Notes: generated from the sequence alone by a model not told the origin. 64,000 nucleotides of DNA from VRUE01 sp963732225 (GCA_963732225.1 CAVSYR010000005.1:62001-126000), one strand, 5' to 3'; positions 35,901 through 45,387 are shown, counted from the first letter of the stretch. Numbers and translations: made by a program.

Positions 35901-38900
35901 GGAAGCCACCCGCGTTTTCGTTGAAGTTGTTTGTCATCTCCATCGCCAGGGCGTCGTCGTTGGCCCAGGCTTTCCACTTGAGCCAGAACTCGACCGTGAT
36001 CGCGGTCTTGCCCGAGAGGTCAACCGCGGCGCTGGCGGCATCGTTGACGCCGTCGAAGCGCACCGCCGTGTCGGGTTCATTGAAGACGCTGCCGGGGACG
36101 CCGAGAGTCGGTTCACCCGAGGTCGTCGCCGGGCTCGGTCCGACGCTGTCGGCGAGCAGCGAGCCCGAGGACTCGCCCATCCGCCAGTAATCGGCGAGGC
36201 CGGGGGTGGAGAGGACGGCTTTGCCGTAGGTCGTCGGTTCGCCTCCACCGCCACCTTCGGCTTCGATCGTGATCGCCTTCGTGATCGTCGCGATCGCGCC
36301 GCTGTTGTCGGTCACCCGCAGGCCGACCTCGGCGTTCCCGGCCGTGGAGAAGGTGTGGCTCGTCGTCGGGGTCGTCCCGGTGTCCGTCTCATAGCTGCCG
36401 TTGCCGTCGAGATCCCATTCGTACTTGGCGATCGTGCCGTCGGGGTCGCTGGAGGCGGAGGCGTCGAAGCTGACCGATTCACCCGCTTTTGCGGCCAGTG
36501 GCGCGGTGAACGACGCGAGGGGGCGTTTGTTGGTGACGATGCCCGCGTAGTTGCTGGCGATCGTGGCGGCGTTGAGGGCGCGCCCGAAGAGCGCCACCTC
36601 GTCGAGGTCGCCGCTGCCGAACAGGGACGAACCCGCCCGTGACATGAAGTTGAGCGAGGAGTTGGCGAACGGCGGTGCTTCGGTGCCGCTTGCCGCCTTG
36701 GTGTAGCTGATCGGCTGGCCGTCGACATACGGCACGACCTGTTCAGCCGCCGGCGCCGTCGTGTCGAGCACGAAGGCGTAGTGGTGCCACTGGCCGGCCG
36801 AGGGGCGGGCGAAGAGGGTGACGTTGCGCGAGGCGCCGCTGCCGATGCCGACGGCGAAGCTGCCGTAGCCGCTGTTGGGGTCGACCAGGAAGCCGCCCGC
36901 GGTTTCGTTGAAGTTGTTGGTCAGCTCCATCGCCAGGCGGTCGTCGTTGGCGTAGCTGTTCCACTTGAGCCAGAACTCGACCGTGATCGCGGTCTTGCCG
37001 GAGAGGTCGACCGCGGCGCTGCCGGCGTCGTTGGTGCCGTCGAAGCGCACCGCCGTGTTGGCGTCTCCGCCGAGGGCACCGGAGACGCCCAGGGTCGGTT
37101 CACCGGACGTGTTCACCGGGCTTGGGCCGACGCTGTCGGCTAGTACGGAGCCGCTGGACTCGCCCATCCGCCAGTAGTCGGTCAGGCCGGGAGTTCCGAG
37201 GACGGCTTCGGAGTAGGTGGCCCGGTTGTCGCCTTCTTCTTTTTCTTCTTTGGGAGGTTCTTCACCGCCGCCTTCGGGGACGATGCCTTTGAAGTTGTCG
37301 GCGACTGTGGTCGCGCTCAAGGCGCTGCCAAAGACCGAGACCTCGTCGAGTTCGCCGCTTCCGAACAGGCCACCGGCCCGCGACATGAAGTTGAGCGCCG
37401 AGTTGGCGAAGTTGCCGGCGCCGGTACCGCTTTCGAGCTTGGTGTAGGCGATGGCTTTGCCGTCGACGTAGGGGGTGATCTGTTTGTCGGCCGCAGCGCT
37501 GGTGTCGAGTACGAAGGCGTAGTGGTGCCACTGGCCGGCAGTCGGCCGCGCGAAGAAGACGTTGTTGCGTGAGCTGCCCTTGCCGATGCCGACGCCGAAG
37601 GTGCCGCCGAGCTGGGGCGCGTTGGGATCGACCAGGAAGCCGCCCGCGTTTTCGTTGAAGTTGTTGGTCAGCTCCATCGCCAGGCGGTCGTCGTTGGCGT
37701 AGCTGTTCCACTTGAGCCAGAACTCGACCGTGATCGCCGAGCGGCTCGAGAGGTTGACCGCGGCGCTGGCGGAGTCGTCGATGCCATCGAAGCGCACCGC
37801 CGTGTTGGCGTCGCCTTTGAGGCTGCCCTGCGCGCCGAAGGTCGGCCCACCGGTGGCCGTCGCGGGGCTGGAGCCCTTGCTGTCGGCGAGGGTAGGCCCG
37901 GTCGCCTCGCCCATCCGCCAGTAGTTGAGGAGGGTGGGGGTGCCGAGCACCGATTTGGAGTACGTCGCCGGCCCTTCGCCACCGGTCCCGCCGCCGCCGG
38001 TTTCTTCTTTGCCGCCGCCTTCTTCTTTTTCACCGCCGCTGCCGCCTTCTTCGCCGCCTTCGCCGCCGCCGGTCGGGACGATGGCGTTGTAGTGGTCGGC
38101 GATCGTGGTCGGGCCGAGGGTGCGTTTGTAGATCGCCACCTCGTCGAGGTCACCGGCGCCGAAGAGTTCGCTCGCTCCACGCGACATGAAGTTGAGCGTC
38201 GAGTTGGCGAAGTTGCCGGCGCCCGTGCCGCTGTCCATCTTCTGGTAGCTGACCGCTTTGCCGTCGACGTAGGGGGTGATCTGCTGCGCTGCCGGCGCTG
38301 AAGAGTCGAGTACGAAGGCGTAGTGGTGCCACTGGCCAGCGCTCGGGCGTTCGAAGTAGACGGTATTGCGTGAAGTGCCGCTGCCGATGCCGACGCCGAA
38401 GGTGCCGCCAAGTTGGGGTGCATTGGGGTCGACCAGGAAGCCGCCGGAGGATGCGTTGAAGTTGGGCGTGAGCTCCATCGCCAGGCGGTCGTCGTTGCTG
38501 AAGTTGTCCCACTTGAGCCAGAACTCGACCGTCGCCGCATGGGTTCCCGAGAGGTCGATGGAGGCTTTGGCAGCGTCGTTGCTGCCGTCGAACTCCGCCG
38601 CGCGGTCGGGGTCGTTGCTGACGGCGCCGGTGACGCCAAGAGTTGGTTCGCCAAAGGTGGTGGCAGGGCTCGAGCCCTTGCTGTCGGAGAAGGTGCCGCC
38701 GGTGGTCTCACCCATGCGCCAGTAGTGGACGAGGCCCGCGGTGGCGAGCACCGAGTCGCTGTATTTGCTGATTTCGCCGCTGTTGACGCTCACTGAGCGC
38801 GTCGTGGTGGCGGTCTTACCGCCGTTGTCGGTCACCCGCAGTCCGACTGTGTAGGTGCCGGGGGTCGCGTAGCTATGCGAGATGACAGGGTTGCTGCCAC

Positions 38901-41166
38901 CGCTGGTCTCGAAGGTCCCGTTGCCGTCGAAGTCCCATTCGTATTTGGCGACGCTGCCGTCTGGGTCTTTGGAGCTCGAAGCGTCGAAGCTGATCGGTTC
39001 GCCTTTTTTGACGAAGGTAGGCGACGTCGTAAAGCTCGCCGTTGGTGGCAGGTTGTTGATGATGGTCAGCGTGCGCACGGCCGTGTCGGTGGCGCCGCCG
39101 TTATCGGTGACGCGCAGGCGCACGGTGTATTCGCCCTCGGCGGAATAGCTGCGAGTCGTCGTGGCTTTGCTGCCGCTGTTCGTCTCGAAGGTCCCGTTGC
39201 CGTCCAGGTCCCATTCGTATTTGGCGATCGTGCCGTCGGGGTCGTGGGAGGCCGAGGCGTCGAAGGTGAGGGTCGTGTTGGTTTTCGCCGGGTTCTGGGA
39301 GATCGAGAAACCGCCGTTGGGGGCTCGGTTCGATCCGGCCGGGTCGAGGTTGAGTTCTTCGTCGGGGGTGTTCGGCTGGACCCCCATGTCGGAGAAGATG
39401 TTGTAAGTCGCCTGCTCGAGCCGTTCGTCGGGATCGCTGGAGAGGCCGTAGGCCCATTCCATCGTGCCGCTGGCGAACACCTCCGCACCGCTCGGGGCGT
39501 TGAAGGTGACGCCGCCCACCGTGCCCGGTTGGCCGGGGGGCGGTTCGGTGTTGCGCAGGCGTCCCTCGTCGAGCAGCCACGAGTTGTCGCTGGCGGTCTG
39601 CACGTTGGTCGCGAAGACGCGCTTGACGCCGCTTGGCTCGCGCGAGAGGTACTGGGCCTGGGTCGGGATCGCATCCCACTCCCAGCCGACGATGTGCGAG
39701 CCGATGTCCGTGCTCGAGTTCTCGGCAATGCCGGTGTTGCGCCAGATGCGGTTGGAGGCGAATTCTTCGTTGGCGTTGCCGGCCGGCACGGTGAGCGGGA
39801 AGTTGTGCGCGTCGTTGTCGCCGACGTACATCACGCCAAAGAGCTGGTTCTCGGGCATGTCGGGGCCGACGCGACCGCCGGGTGGCGCGCTGGGGTCGCC
39901 GGGTGGCGCGCCGTTGTCGCGGAAGGTGGTGGTCGAGTTCTGCGGGTTGTCGTCGGCGGTGCCGGCTTTGCCGTCGAGGCCGAGGGCATCGTCGGCGGTG
40001 CCCTTGATCCCGTCGGGCCCCCAATCGTTGTCGCTGATCGAGCCGCTGCCGGTCGAGCCCTGGCCCTGGACGGTCTTGTAGCAGACCAGGGTGCGGTTGC
40101 CGTCCTCGTAGCGCACCTTCCAGTACGCCGTGTTGGCCGAGAAGGAGGCGAGGTTGACGCCGGCTTCGCGCGCTGCCATGAAGGCTTTGAACTGCTGTTC
40201 GGTCCAGTACTCGGAGTGGCCCGAGACGACATCGGCTTCATGGTCGAGCAGTTCCGCCGGATGGGTGGCGACCTGGACGTCGTCGGTGTAGGCGACGTCG
40301 TAGCCCTGCTTCTCCAGCCAGGCGAGCAGGTCGAAGTCGGGACCGGTGAACCAGTTGAGGTGGGCACCGGCCTGGGCGAAGGGGCGGTCGAAGGAGACCT
40401 TGACCGCACGGTCGGTGCCGGAGGCGGTGTTGCCACCCTCGGTGCCGTAGTAGAGAGACTTGCCGCCGAAGGTGTTGTAGGCCTGGTAGGTGTCGATCGG
40501 CAGGACGTAGAGCAGTTCCGAGCTCGGCTGGCGGCTGTCGTCGCGAACCGTGAAGACCACCTGCGTTTCGTCACCGGTCGAGGCTGTCAGCTTGGCGAGG
40601 TAGACGCCGGAGGCGGGGAGGGAGCTGCCGGGGATCGTGTAGGTCGCTTTCCAGTTGTTACAGGAGACTTTGCCGGTGACCGGGTCCATCGCTTCGCATT
40701 CGAAGGTGTTGTTGATCGCAACGTTGCTCGCGCTGCTGACCAGGCGCGCGCCAAGCCCTTGGTAGTAGCCCATTCGGTAGACCGAGATGTTCATGGTCTT
40801 GGTCGGTGAGACGGGGCCGTTGCGACCGATCTTCAACGTCACGCTTTCGCCGAGGTTGACGCTCGTCTTGGTGGTGAAGCCGCCGAGGTCCTGGCTGTAG
40901 TCGTCGACCGACCACGAGGACGTGCCGGTGTGGCACTGGTTCTCGTTGACGACCGGGACGGGATTCGGGCAGACGACGGCGGCGCTCGCCTCGGTCGGCC
41001 GCATCAATACGAGCAGGAGGAGAGCGGCGAAGGAGAGCGCAACCGTCACCTGAAATGACCGAGTTACGCTGCGGCGGGCAGTCGATGGCAGTGATTTGGG
41101 CACGCTCGCATTCTCCCAGCGAAATGCCGGTGCAAAGGCCGAAAAAAGGTCACACATCGAGTTCAC
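32947..41166 (-). CDS. Giant secreted protein: dimethylformamidase-like domain, 10 PKD and 5 LamG-like modules
   Basis: 2,739 residues. An export signal (VTVALSFAALLLLVLMRPTEASA) is followed at about 60-590 by a domain resembling the N,N-dimethylformamidase large subunit (VYRMGYYQGLGARLV, LLYVLPIDTYQAYNTFGGKSL, VVSGHSEYWTEQQFKAF). Then come PKD1-2 (about 610-795), LamG1 (795-1027), LamG2 (1067-1294), LamG3 (1315-1544), PKD3, LamG4 (1642-1874), PKD4-10 (1874-2510) and LamG5 to the end. PKD units share DPDGTIAKYEWDLDGNGTFE; LamG units share HYWRMGE, VEFWLKW and WHHYAFVLD. Gly/Glu/Lys-rich linkers separate LamG1-3. GTG at 41166 has GGAGGGAG upstream and overlaps the flippase stop; GTG at 41103 with GGGAG is an alternative giving a cleaner signal peptide. 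It is probably a cell-wall or matrix adhesin; no sorting motif was seen at the C-terminus. Confidence 0.9.
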   Translation of the reverse strand: MNSMCDLFSAFAPAFRWENASVPKSLPSTARRSVTRSFQVTVALSFAALLLLVLMRPTEASAAVVCPNPVPVVNENQCHTGTSSWSVDDYSQDLGGFTTKTSVNLGESVTLKIGRNGPVSPTKTMNISVYRMGYYQGLGARLVSSASNVAINNTFECEAMDPVTGKVSCNNWKATYTIPGSSLPASGVYLAKLTASTGDETQVVFTVRDDSRQPSSELLYVLPIDTYQAYNTFGGKSLYYGTEGGNTASGTDRAVKVSFDRPFAQAGAHLNWFTGPDFDLLAWLEKQGYDVAYTDDVQVATHPAELLDHEADVVSGHSEYWTEQQFKAFMAAREAGVNLASFSANTAYWKVRYEDGNRTLVCYKTVQGQGSTGSGSISDNDWGPDGIKGTADDALGLDGKAGTADDNPQNSTTTFRDNGAPPGDPSAPPGGRVGPDMPENQLFGVMYVGDNDAHNFPLTVPAGNANEEFASNRIWRNTGIAENSSTDIGSHIVGWEWDAIPTQAQYLSREPSGVKRVFATNVQTASDNSWLLDEGRLRNTEPPPGQPGTVGGVTFNAPSGAEVFASGTMEWAYGLSSDPDERLEQATYNIFSDMGVQPNTPDEELNLDPAGSNRAPNGGFSISQNPAKTNTTLTFDASASHDPDGTIAKYEWDLDGNGTFETNSGSKATTTRSYSAEGEYTVRLRVTDNGGATDTAVRTLTIINNLPPTASFTTSPTFVKKGEPISFDASSSKDPDGSVAKYEWDFDGNGTFETSGGSNPVISHSYATPGTYTVGLRVTDNGGKTATTTRSVSVNSGEISKYSDSVLATAGLVHYWRMGETTGGTFSDSKGSSPATTFGEPTLGVTGAVSNDPDRAAEFDGSNDAAKASIDLSGTHAATVEFWLKWDNFSNDDRLAMELTPNFNASSGGFLVDPNAPQLGGTFGVGIGSGTSRNTVYFERPSAGQWHHYAFVLDSSAPAAQQITPYVDGKAVSYQKMDSGTGAGNFANSTLNFMSRGASELFGAGDLDEVAIYKRTLGPTTIADHYNAIVPTGGGEGGEEGGSGGEKEEGGGKEETGGGGTGGEGPATYSKSVLGTPTLLNYWRMGEATGPTLADSKGSSPATATGGPTFGAQGSLKGDANTAVRFDGIDDSASAAVNLSSRSAITVEFWLKWNSYANDDRLAMELTNNFNENAGGFLVDPNAPQLGGTFGVGIGKGSSRNNVFFARPTAGQWHHYAFVLDTSAAADKQITPYVDGKAIAYTKLESGTGAGNFANSALNFMSRAGGLFGSGELDEVSVFGSALSATTVADNFKGIVPEGGGEEPPKEEKEEGDNRATYSEAVLGTPGLTDYWRMGESSGSVLADSVGPSPVNTSGEPTLGVSGALGGDANTAVRFDGTNDAGSAAVDLSGKTAITVEFWLKWNSYANDDRLAMELTNNFNETAGGFLVDPNSGYGSFAVGIGSGASRNVTLFARPSAGQWHHYAFVLDTTAPAAEQVVPYVDGQPISYTKAASGTEAPPFANSSLNFMSRAGSSLFGSGDLDEVALFGRALNAATIASNYAGIVTNKRPLASFTAPLAAKAGESVSFDASASSDPDGTIAKYEWDLDGNGSYETDTGTTPTTSHTFSTAGNAEVGLRVTDNSGAIATITKAITIEAEGGGGGEPTTYGKAVLSTPGLADYWRMGESSGSLLADSVGPSPATTSGEPTLGVPGSVFNEPDTAVRFDGVNDAASAAVDLSGKTAITVEFWLKWKAWANDDALAMEMTNNFNENAGGFLVDPNSSYGNFAVALGIGGSRNVTLFSRPTAGRWHHYAFVLDTTAPAAEQVVPYVDGKAVAYSKAGSGTEAPPFANSTLNFMSRGGSALFGSGDLDEMAIYDRALSPATVTGHYAVAAHNNPPAASFTASPNPALTNSTVSFDASASTDPEGAVAKYEWDLDGNGTFETNTGATPTVTRSYSIPGDRSIGLRVTDNEGGTATTTRTLTIQNQLPTASFTASPNPVLSGVSTTLNASASNDPDGTIAKYEWDLDGNGTFETDTGTTASKVTSYATPGERVVGLRVTDNSGATTTTTRALTVENRAPSASFTATPNPALSGATVSFDASASADADGTIAKYEWDLDGNGSYETSSAGATTTTSYATPGERTVGLRVTDDNGATATTTRAVTIQNRAPSASITATPNPVVSGSNVTFDASGSVDPDGTVAKYDWDLDGNGTYEISGEGKPTITVSYAQPGTRTIGVRVTDNSGATATATTTLTVQNRPPNASFTATPNPVSPNATATFDASGSKDPDGTITKYEWDLDGNGSYETNTATKATATRSYTSEGTVNVGLRITDNSGATATTTVPVTVKNQAPTASFTATPNPANTNATVSFSASGSVDPDGTIAKYEWDLDGNGTYETNTGTTKTTSRAYTSPAEITVGLRVTDNKGATGTTTKVITVQNQLPVASFTATPNPTTAGSTVTFNGSASKDPDGTIAKYEWDLNGDGTYETSTGTTATTSLKYATAAEPVVGLRVTDNRGATATTTKALVVRGPYNNAISATSGLIDYWRLGEPSGTNLNDIIGGHDATALNGLTLGTAGNLTLDPDTAATFDGTNDAAQASVNLSGTSKLTIEFWLKWTAYANDDRLALEYTSNFNNTSGGFLVNPDSSTSGGQFEVAMGRSTTRNSISFARPSAGVWHHYAFVLNAATLSPSITPYVDGKAVSFSKGSSNFGGGNFANSTLNFMSRNGSSLFGKGSLDEVALYNQNLTATQISQHFAAR
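33636..35541 (-). repeat. Seven tandem PKD-encoding repeats
   Basis: Coding repeats of about 270-276 bases. The segment CCCATTCGTATTTGG, or a one-base variant, recurs at about 33789, 34063, 34337, 34609, 34878, 35151 and 35423. The units are diverged at DNA level, so they are not a recent expansion. Confidence 0.8.
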
Positions 41167-42704
41167 TAGCTCGCTCCCTCCACGGCACGCCGCAGGATCA
41201 ATGCTTTGATTGGGGTGGTTCTGGCCGGCAGGACGCGTCGCGTCAGCTGCGCGACGTCGTTCCAGATCGCCGGGAAGAGGCTGTACAGCGCCGCCAGGTA
41301 AGCCCAGGCGCCGACGATGCCGACGCTGAGCAGCAGCAGGAAGACAGGAACGCCGTTGCTGCGCAGCAGTTCGGCCACCGGGTTGGCGACGGCGAGCATC
41401 AGCACGCTGCTGGCGACGGCGGGGAAGAGGTCGGTGACGAGGCGCTGGATCGGAATCCCGAGCACGCGATAGAAGAGCACCGCGTAGACCGAGACGAGCA
41501 GTACCACGTGCACGCAGACCACGGCGATCGCCAGCGCGGTGATGCCGTAGGGCGCCGCGACCCAGGAGGCGACCACGTAGAGCGCCAGCAGGAAGACGTT
41601 GAAGACCAGCAGCACCCGGGGCTTGCCGGCGGCGAGCATTATCTGCGCGTAGCCGGTGAGGATCGCGGCGATCATCCCGGCGACGCAGAGAATCTGCACC
41701 GGCTCCACTGCCGGCGCCCAGCGCTCGCCGAAGAGCCAGGGCACGAGGTCCGGGGCGGTGACGATCAGCAGCGAGAGCAGCGGCAGCAATACCGCCGCGT
41801 GGATCCGCGTCGCCCGCTCGTGGAAGCGGGTCAGTTCCTTCAGGTCGGTGGTGCGTGAGTAGACCGGGAAGGCGAGCCGGATCATGATCCCGCTGATCTT
41901 TTCCTGGTAGATCACGCCGAGCTGGAAGGCGCGCCAGAAGAGGCCCACCTGGCTCGGTGAGAGGCGCACCGCGGCAACCGCGAGGGTGGCGTTGGTGATC
42001 GCAACCGAGGTCAGGCCGGCGGCCGAGGCCGGCACTCCGAAGCCCATGATTTCGCCCAGTGCGCCGCGGTGCCAGCGGGGCAACGGCGGCGGCGCGGCGG
42101 CTAGCAAGAGCAGAGCGGTGACGACGGAGCCAAAGAGCGCCGCGAGCACGATTGCCTCGGCGTCGAGGCCGGCGACGGCGAGCCCGACGGCGGCCACGGC
42201 GGAGAGGGCCAGGGCGACCATTTCGATCAAGCTCACCCGGCGGAAGTCGAGGCGCCGCCAGAGCAGGCCGCGCGAGACCGCGCAGAGGCCAGCGAGGAGA
42301 AAGACGGGGGAGATCAGCATCAGCAGCTCAGCGGTATCGGAGCCAAAGAGCGGCTTTCCCACTGGCTCGGCCAGGGCCAGGGTGAGCGAGGTGAGGACGA
42401 CCCCGGTGAGCAGGCTCGCCAGCATCGCCGCCTCGACATGGGCGCGGCCGATCTCCTTGCGCTGGACCAGGGCGCTGCCGAAGCCCTCGAAGGTGAGGAT
42501 CACGGCCAGCGGCACGAAGATCAGCGGCACCACGGCTTGGCCGAAGCCCGCGGGGGAGATCAGGCGAGCGAGCACGACGGCGGAGGCGAGGGTGATCACT
42601 TCGATGCCGACGCGGGCAGCGGTCGTCCAGCGCACGCCGGCGACAGCAGCGTCCTTGAGCTGCTCGGATGAGAGCTCTTCCTGGGCCAAGTCTTGGTCGT
42701 TCAT
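41166..42704 (-). CDS. Wzx-type oligosaccharide flippase
   Basis: A 512-residue membrane protein with about twelve to fourteen hydrophobic segments. It belongs to the polysaccharide-exporter (MOP/Wzx) class that flips lipid-linked oligosaccharide across the membrane. The N-terminus has the typical AAVAGVRWTTAARVGIEVI, VVLARLISPAGFGQAVVPL and ALVQRKEIGR, as in the WzxC/lipopolysaccharide-exporter subfamily. It is divergent from the glycosyltransferase gene at 42780, and its stop overlaps the GTG of the giant secreted protein gene (TAGTG). With the Wzy-like and Wzz-like genes nearby it completes a Wzx/Wzy export set. Confidence 0.9.
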   Translation of the reverse strand: MNDQDLAQEELSSEQLKDAAVAGVRWTTAARVGIEVITLASAVVLARLISPAGFGQAVVPLIFVPLAVILTFEGFGSALVQRKEIGRAHVEAAMLASLLTGVVLTSLTLALAEPVGKPLFGSDTAELLMLISPVFLLAGLCAVSRGLLWRRLDFRRVSLIEMVALALSAVAAVGLAVAGLDAEAIVLAALFGSVVTALLLLAAAPPPLPRWHRGALGEIMGFGVPASAAGLTSVAITNATLAVAAVRLSPSQVGLFWRAFQLGVIYQEKISGIMIRLAFPVYSRTTDLKELTRFHERATRIHAAVLLPLLSLLIVTAPDLVPWLFGERWAPAVEPVQILCVAGMIAAILTGYAQIMLAAGKPRVLLVFNVFLLALYVVASWVAAPYGITALAIAVVCVHVVLLVSVYAVLFYRVLGIPIQRLVTDLFPAVASSVLMLAVANPVAELLRSNGVPVFLLLLSVGIVGAWAYLAALYSLFPAIWNDVAQLTRRVLPARTTPIKALILRRAVEGAS

Positions 42705-42779
42705 CCGGGGGACAAACGGCCGCTCTGCCTGGCAACTTGCGCCGCAAGGCGGGTCACACCGGCGTCGTTTGTAGATTGG

Positions 42780-43976
42780 ATGCCGGTCCGAGCCATGGAA
42801 TCGCTAGCGAACAAGCCGCAAACCCGGGCCTCGGGCCGGGCCCGGCAGGTCATCTTCAGCTTCGACGACCTGACCTGGGCCGCCGCCCAGGCGCGCGAAA
42901 TGTTCTCCCCGCAGGACCAGCTGGCCCTGGCCCTGCTCGCGGATCCAGAGCTCGATCGCGTGCTGATCTGCGACCGTCCGCGAAGCGCCCCGATCAAGCT
43001 GGCAAAGGACCTGATCGAGCGTCCCCTCAAGTTCGACTCGAGCCTTAGGGATGGGCACTGGCAGCCGCTGCGCTGGCGTCGCCGGGAACCGGTTTCGATC
43101 GCCGCCCTCGAACGCGTCTACCGGGTCTACGACCGCCGTCTGAGACGGGTCGCCGAGCGCCACGGCATGGAGCGCCCGGCGGTGATCACGGTTCAGCCTT
43201 TCATTGCCGCCTTCGCCCCGCTCGAGTGGGCCGGTCCGGTCACCCTCTTCGCCAACGACGACCTCTCCGCCCATCCCGACTACCAGCGCTGGCGCCCCAG
43301 CCTGCTCGAGGCCTACGGGCGGGTGGCGCGCGACGGGCGCCGCCTCTGCGCGGTCAGCGAGGCGATCGTCGAGCGGGTGTCGCCCCAGGGCCCGGCCGCC
43401 GTCGTGCCCAACGGGGTCGACGCAGAGATGTGGCTCGCGCCGGGAGCGCCGCCGGCCTGGTTCGAGCGCCTGCCCGGCCCGCGGCTGTTCTACGTCGGCA
43501 CCATCGACAGCCGCATCGACACCGAGGCCCTGCGCGCGGTTGCGCGGGCCTGGCCCGAGGGGACGGTGGTGCTGGTCGGGCCCGTCACCGAACCCGACCA
43601 CCTCGCTGCCGCGCTGGCCGAGCCCAACGTCGTCACCCACGACTCGGTGCCCCGCGACCAGGTCGCCGCCCTCTGTCATGCCGCCGACGTCTGCCTGCTG
43701 CCGCACCGCCAGACGCCGCTGACCGAGGCGATGAGCCCGCTGAAGCTCTACGAGTACCTTGCCTCAGGCGCCCCGACCGTCGCCACCGACCTCGAGCCTG
43801 TGCGCCGCGCCGATGCCCCGGTCATCCGCGTCGCCCCGGGCGGCGACTTCGTGGCCGGCGTCCGCGAGGCCCTGGCAACCGGGCCAGTGAGCGAGACCGC
43901 GCGCCAAGGCTTCATTGCCCGCAACTCCTGGGCAACCCGCAGTGCCGAAGTGCTGGACCTCGCGCTGTCCCTCTGA
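42780..43976 (+). CDS. Glycosyltransferase, GT-B type
   Basis: A 398-residue protein. ATG codons at 42780 and 42795 are both possible and neither has a clear ribosome site; the first was taken. The N-terminal part (RQVIFSFDDLTWAAAQAREM) and the C-terminal donor-site region (LLPHRQTPLTEAMSPLKLYEYLASGAPTVATDLEPVR) match a GT-B fold, with the glutamate of KLYEYLA in the place of the family-1/4 E-x7-E motif. It is the only plus-strand gene in this stretch, convergent with the Wzy-like gene 16 bases downstream. The acceptor and donor are unknown. Confidence 0.83.
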   Translation: MPVRAMESLANKPQTRASGRARQVIFSFDDLTWAAAQAREMFSPQDQLALALLADPELDRVLICDRPRSAPIKLAKDLIERPLKFDSSLRDGHWQPLRWRRREPVSIAALERVYRVYDRRLRRVAERHGMERPAVITVQPFIAAFAPLEWAGPVTLFANDDLSAHPDYQRWRPSLLEAYGRVARDGRRLCAVSEAIVERVSPQGPAAVVPNGVDAEMWLAPGAPPAWFERLPGPRLFYVGTIDSRIDTEALRAVARAWPEGTVVLVGPVTEPDHLAAALAEPNVVTHDSVPRDQVAALCHAADVCLLPHRQTPLTEAMSPLKLYEYLASGAPTVATDLEPVRRADAPVIRVAPGGDFVAGVREALATGPVSETARQGFIARNSWATRSAEVLDLALSL

Positions 43977-43992
43977 CCGCAGCGCTCGGGGA

Positions 43993-45387
43993 TCAGTTGG
44001 AGGCAGTTTTCTTGGCGAGCTGATCGCGCCCGGCTACATAGGCGATCGCCGCGATGAAGCAGAACAGATAGGGCAGCTGAGGGAAGGCGAGGAAGTCGAG
44101 GATCGCGCCGGCGACCAGGGCGACGACGATCGCTGCGGCAGCGGCAAGGCCGGGTGGGGCCCGCTCGGGATCACCGCAGCGAGCGACCCGGTGGGCGCTG
44201 AAAAAGGAGGTGGCGAAGATCGCCAGATAGCCGATCAGGCCGATCAGGCCGACGTCGATCCCGAGCGTCAGGTACTGGTTGTCGAGGATTCGGTGCTGCT
44301 TCTGGTTGTAGCTGCCGTAGCCGCGCCCGATCAGCAGGTTGTCGGCGAGGTCTGGCTTGATCGCGTTGTAGTCGCTGAGCCGGTCCCTGGTCGTGTTGAC
44401 TTTCGTCACCGTGCCCGGTGAGAACTGGTCGATCACCGCACCGAAGGCGCCAGGCGCGAAGACGTGAACGACGCCGACCAGGACGATCAACCAAGGCGCC
44501 AGTCGCGCCATCGCCCGCGGCCGGTAGGCGCAGAGGACCAGGATGCAGACCAGCGGCCCGACCATGCTCGTCTTCTTCTGCGTTGCCACGGCGCCGCCGA
44601 TCAGCAGCAGGACAACAGCGCCATAAATGATGCGTTCGCGCCGCTCCTTTGCCTTCAGCAGCCAGGCAAAGGCGAAGGGCAGCGCCAGCGAAAACATCAC
44701 GGCGACGGCCAGCGGCTGCACCGAGGGGCCGTAGAGCAGTTTGCGGCCGATCGCGTCGTAGGTGCCGATTCCTTCCGGGCGCACGTAGCCGGGAAAGAGC
44801 GGCCCGATGTAGTCGTGGAAGACGTTGGTGCCGAACCTGTACTCGACGATGACCGCCACCGCGGTGAAGGAGGCGAGGGCGAGCATCGCCTTGATCAGCT
44901 TTGGGATCTCGGCGGGCCGCATGATCGAGGCGGCGAGGGCGAAGAAGACCCCGTAAGAGGCGAGTAGCGCCAGATGTTTTATCGCCAGGTCGAGGCCGCC
45001 GACCCGGACCAGGGTTTCCTCATGGAGCAGGACCGAGAGCAGGGCGATCAGGGTGAAGAGCGCGAACGCCCAGTGGACCGGGCTGCGCAGGACCGAGCGA
45101 TCGCGGCGCAGAGCGCCGTCGCTGATCAGCCAGATCGCCGCTATCGCGACCAGGAAGACGCGATCGAGGCTGGCGTCGACCGGTGTCCCGATCGGCAGGA
45201 TGATGCTGTCGAAGGGAATCACCCAGAGCATCGCGACGAAGCCGAAGAGGGCCCAGGGCAAGAGGCGGTTCGTGTCCGGCCAGTCGCCGAGCCGGCTTGC
45301 GGATGCGGGTCGTGAGCGGCCGGGCGCCGTCGGTGCTGCGCTGGCGGGCTGCCCAACGAACTGGCCGGCCCCGGTCGTGGCCTCCAT
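43993..45387 (-). CDS. O-antigen ligase/polymerase-like membrane protein (Wzy/WaaL)
   Basis: A 464-residue protein with about eleven hydrophobic segments and a large extracytoplasmic loop near residues 320-370 (TVTKVNTTRDRLSDY, IGRGYGSYNQKQHRILDNQY). This loop placement and the GRGYGS..N motif are typical of the O-antigen ligase family, which polymerises or ligates lipid-linked repeat units outside the membrane. Start and upstream stop overlap by one base (TAATG) with the Wzz-like gene, placing polymerase and chain-length regulator in one operon. Confidence 0.88.
   Translation of the reverse strand: MEATTGAGQFVGQPASAAPTAPGRSRPASASRLGDWPDTNRLLPWALFGFVAMLWVIPFDSIILPIGTPVDASLDRVFLVAIAAIWLISDGALRRDRSVLRSPVHWAFALFTLIALLSVLLHEETLVRVGGLDLAIKHLALLASYGVFFALAASIMRPAEIPKLIKAMLALASFTAVAVIVEYRFGTNVFHDYIGPLFPGYVRPEGIGTYDAIGRKLLYGPSVQPLAVAVMFSLALPFAFAWLLKAKERRERIIYGAVVLLLIGGAVATQKKTSMVGPLVCILVLCAYRPRAMARLAPWLIVLVGVVHVFAPGAFGAVIDQFSPGTVTKVNTTRDRLSDYNAIKPDLADNLLIGRGYGSYNQKQHRILDNQYLTLGIDVGLIGLIGYLAIFATSFFSAHRVARCGDPERAPPGLAAAAAIVVALVAGAILDFLAFPQLPYLFCFIAAIAYVAGRDQLAKKTASN

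Noticed and set aside
33535..40809. Very long open frames on the plus strand opposite the giant secreted protein gene
   Set aside because: They are antisense shadows caused by the biased codon use of the repeats; their products are Arg/Val/Gly/Asp-rich and resemble no protein family, while the minus strand shows clear PKD and LamG modules.
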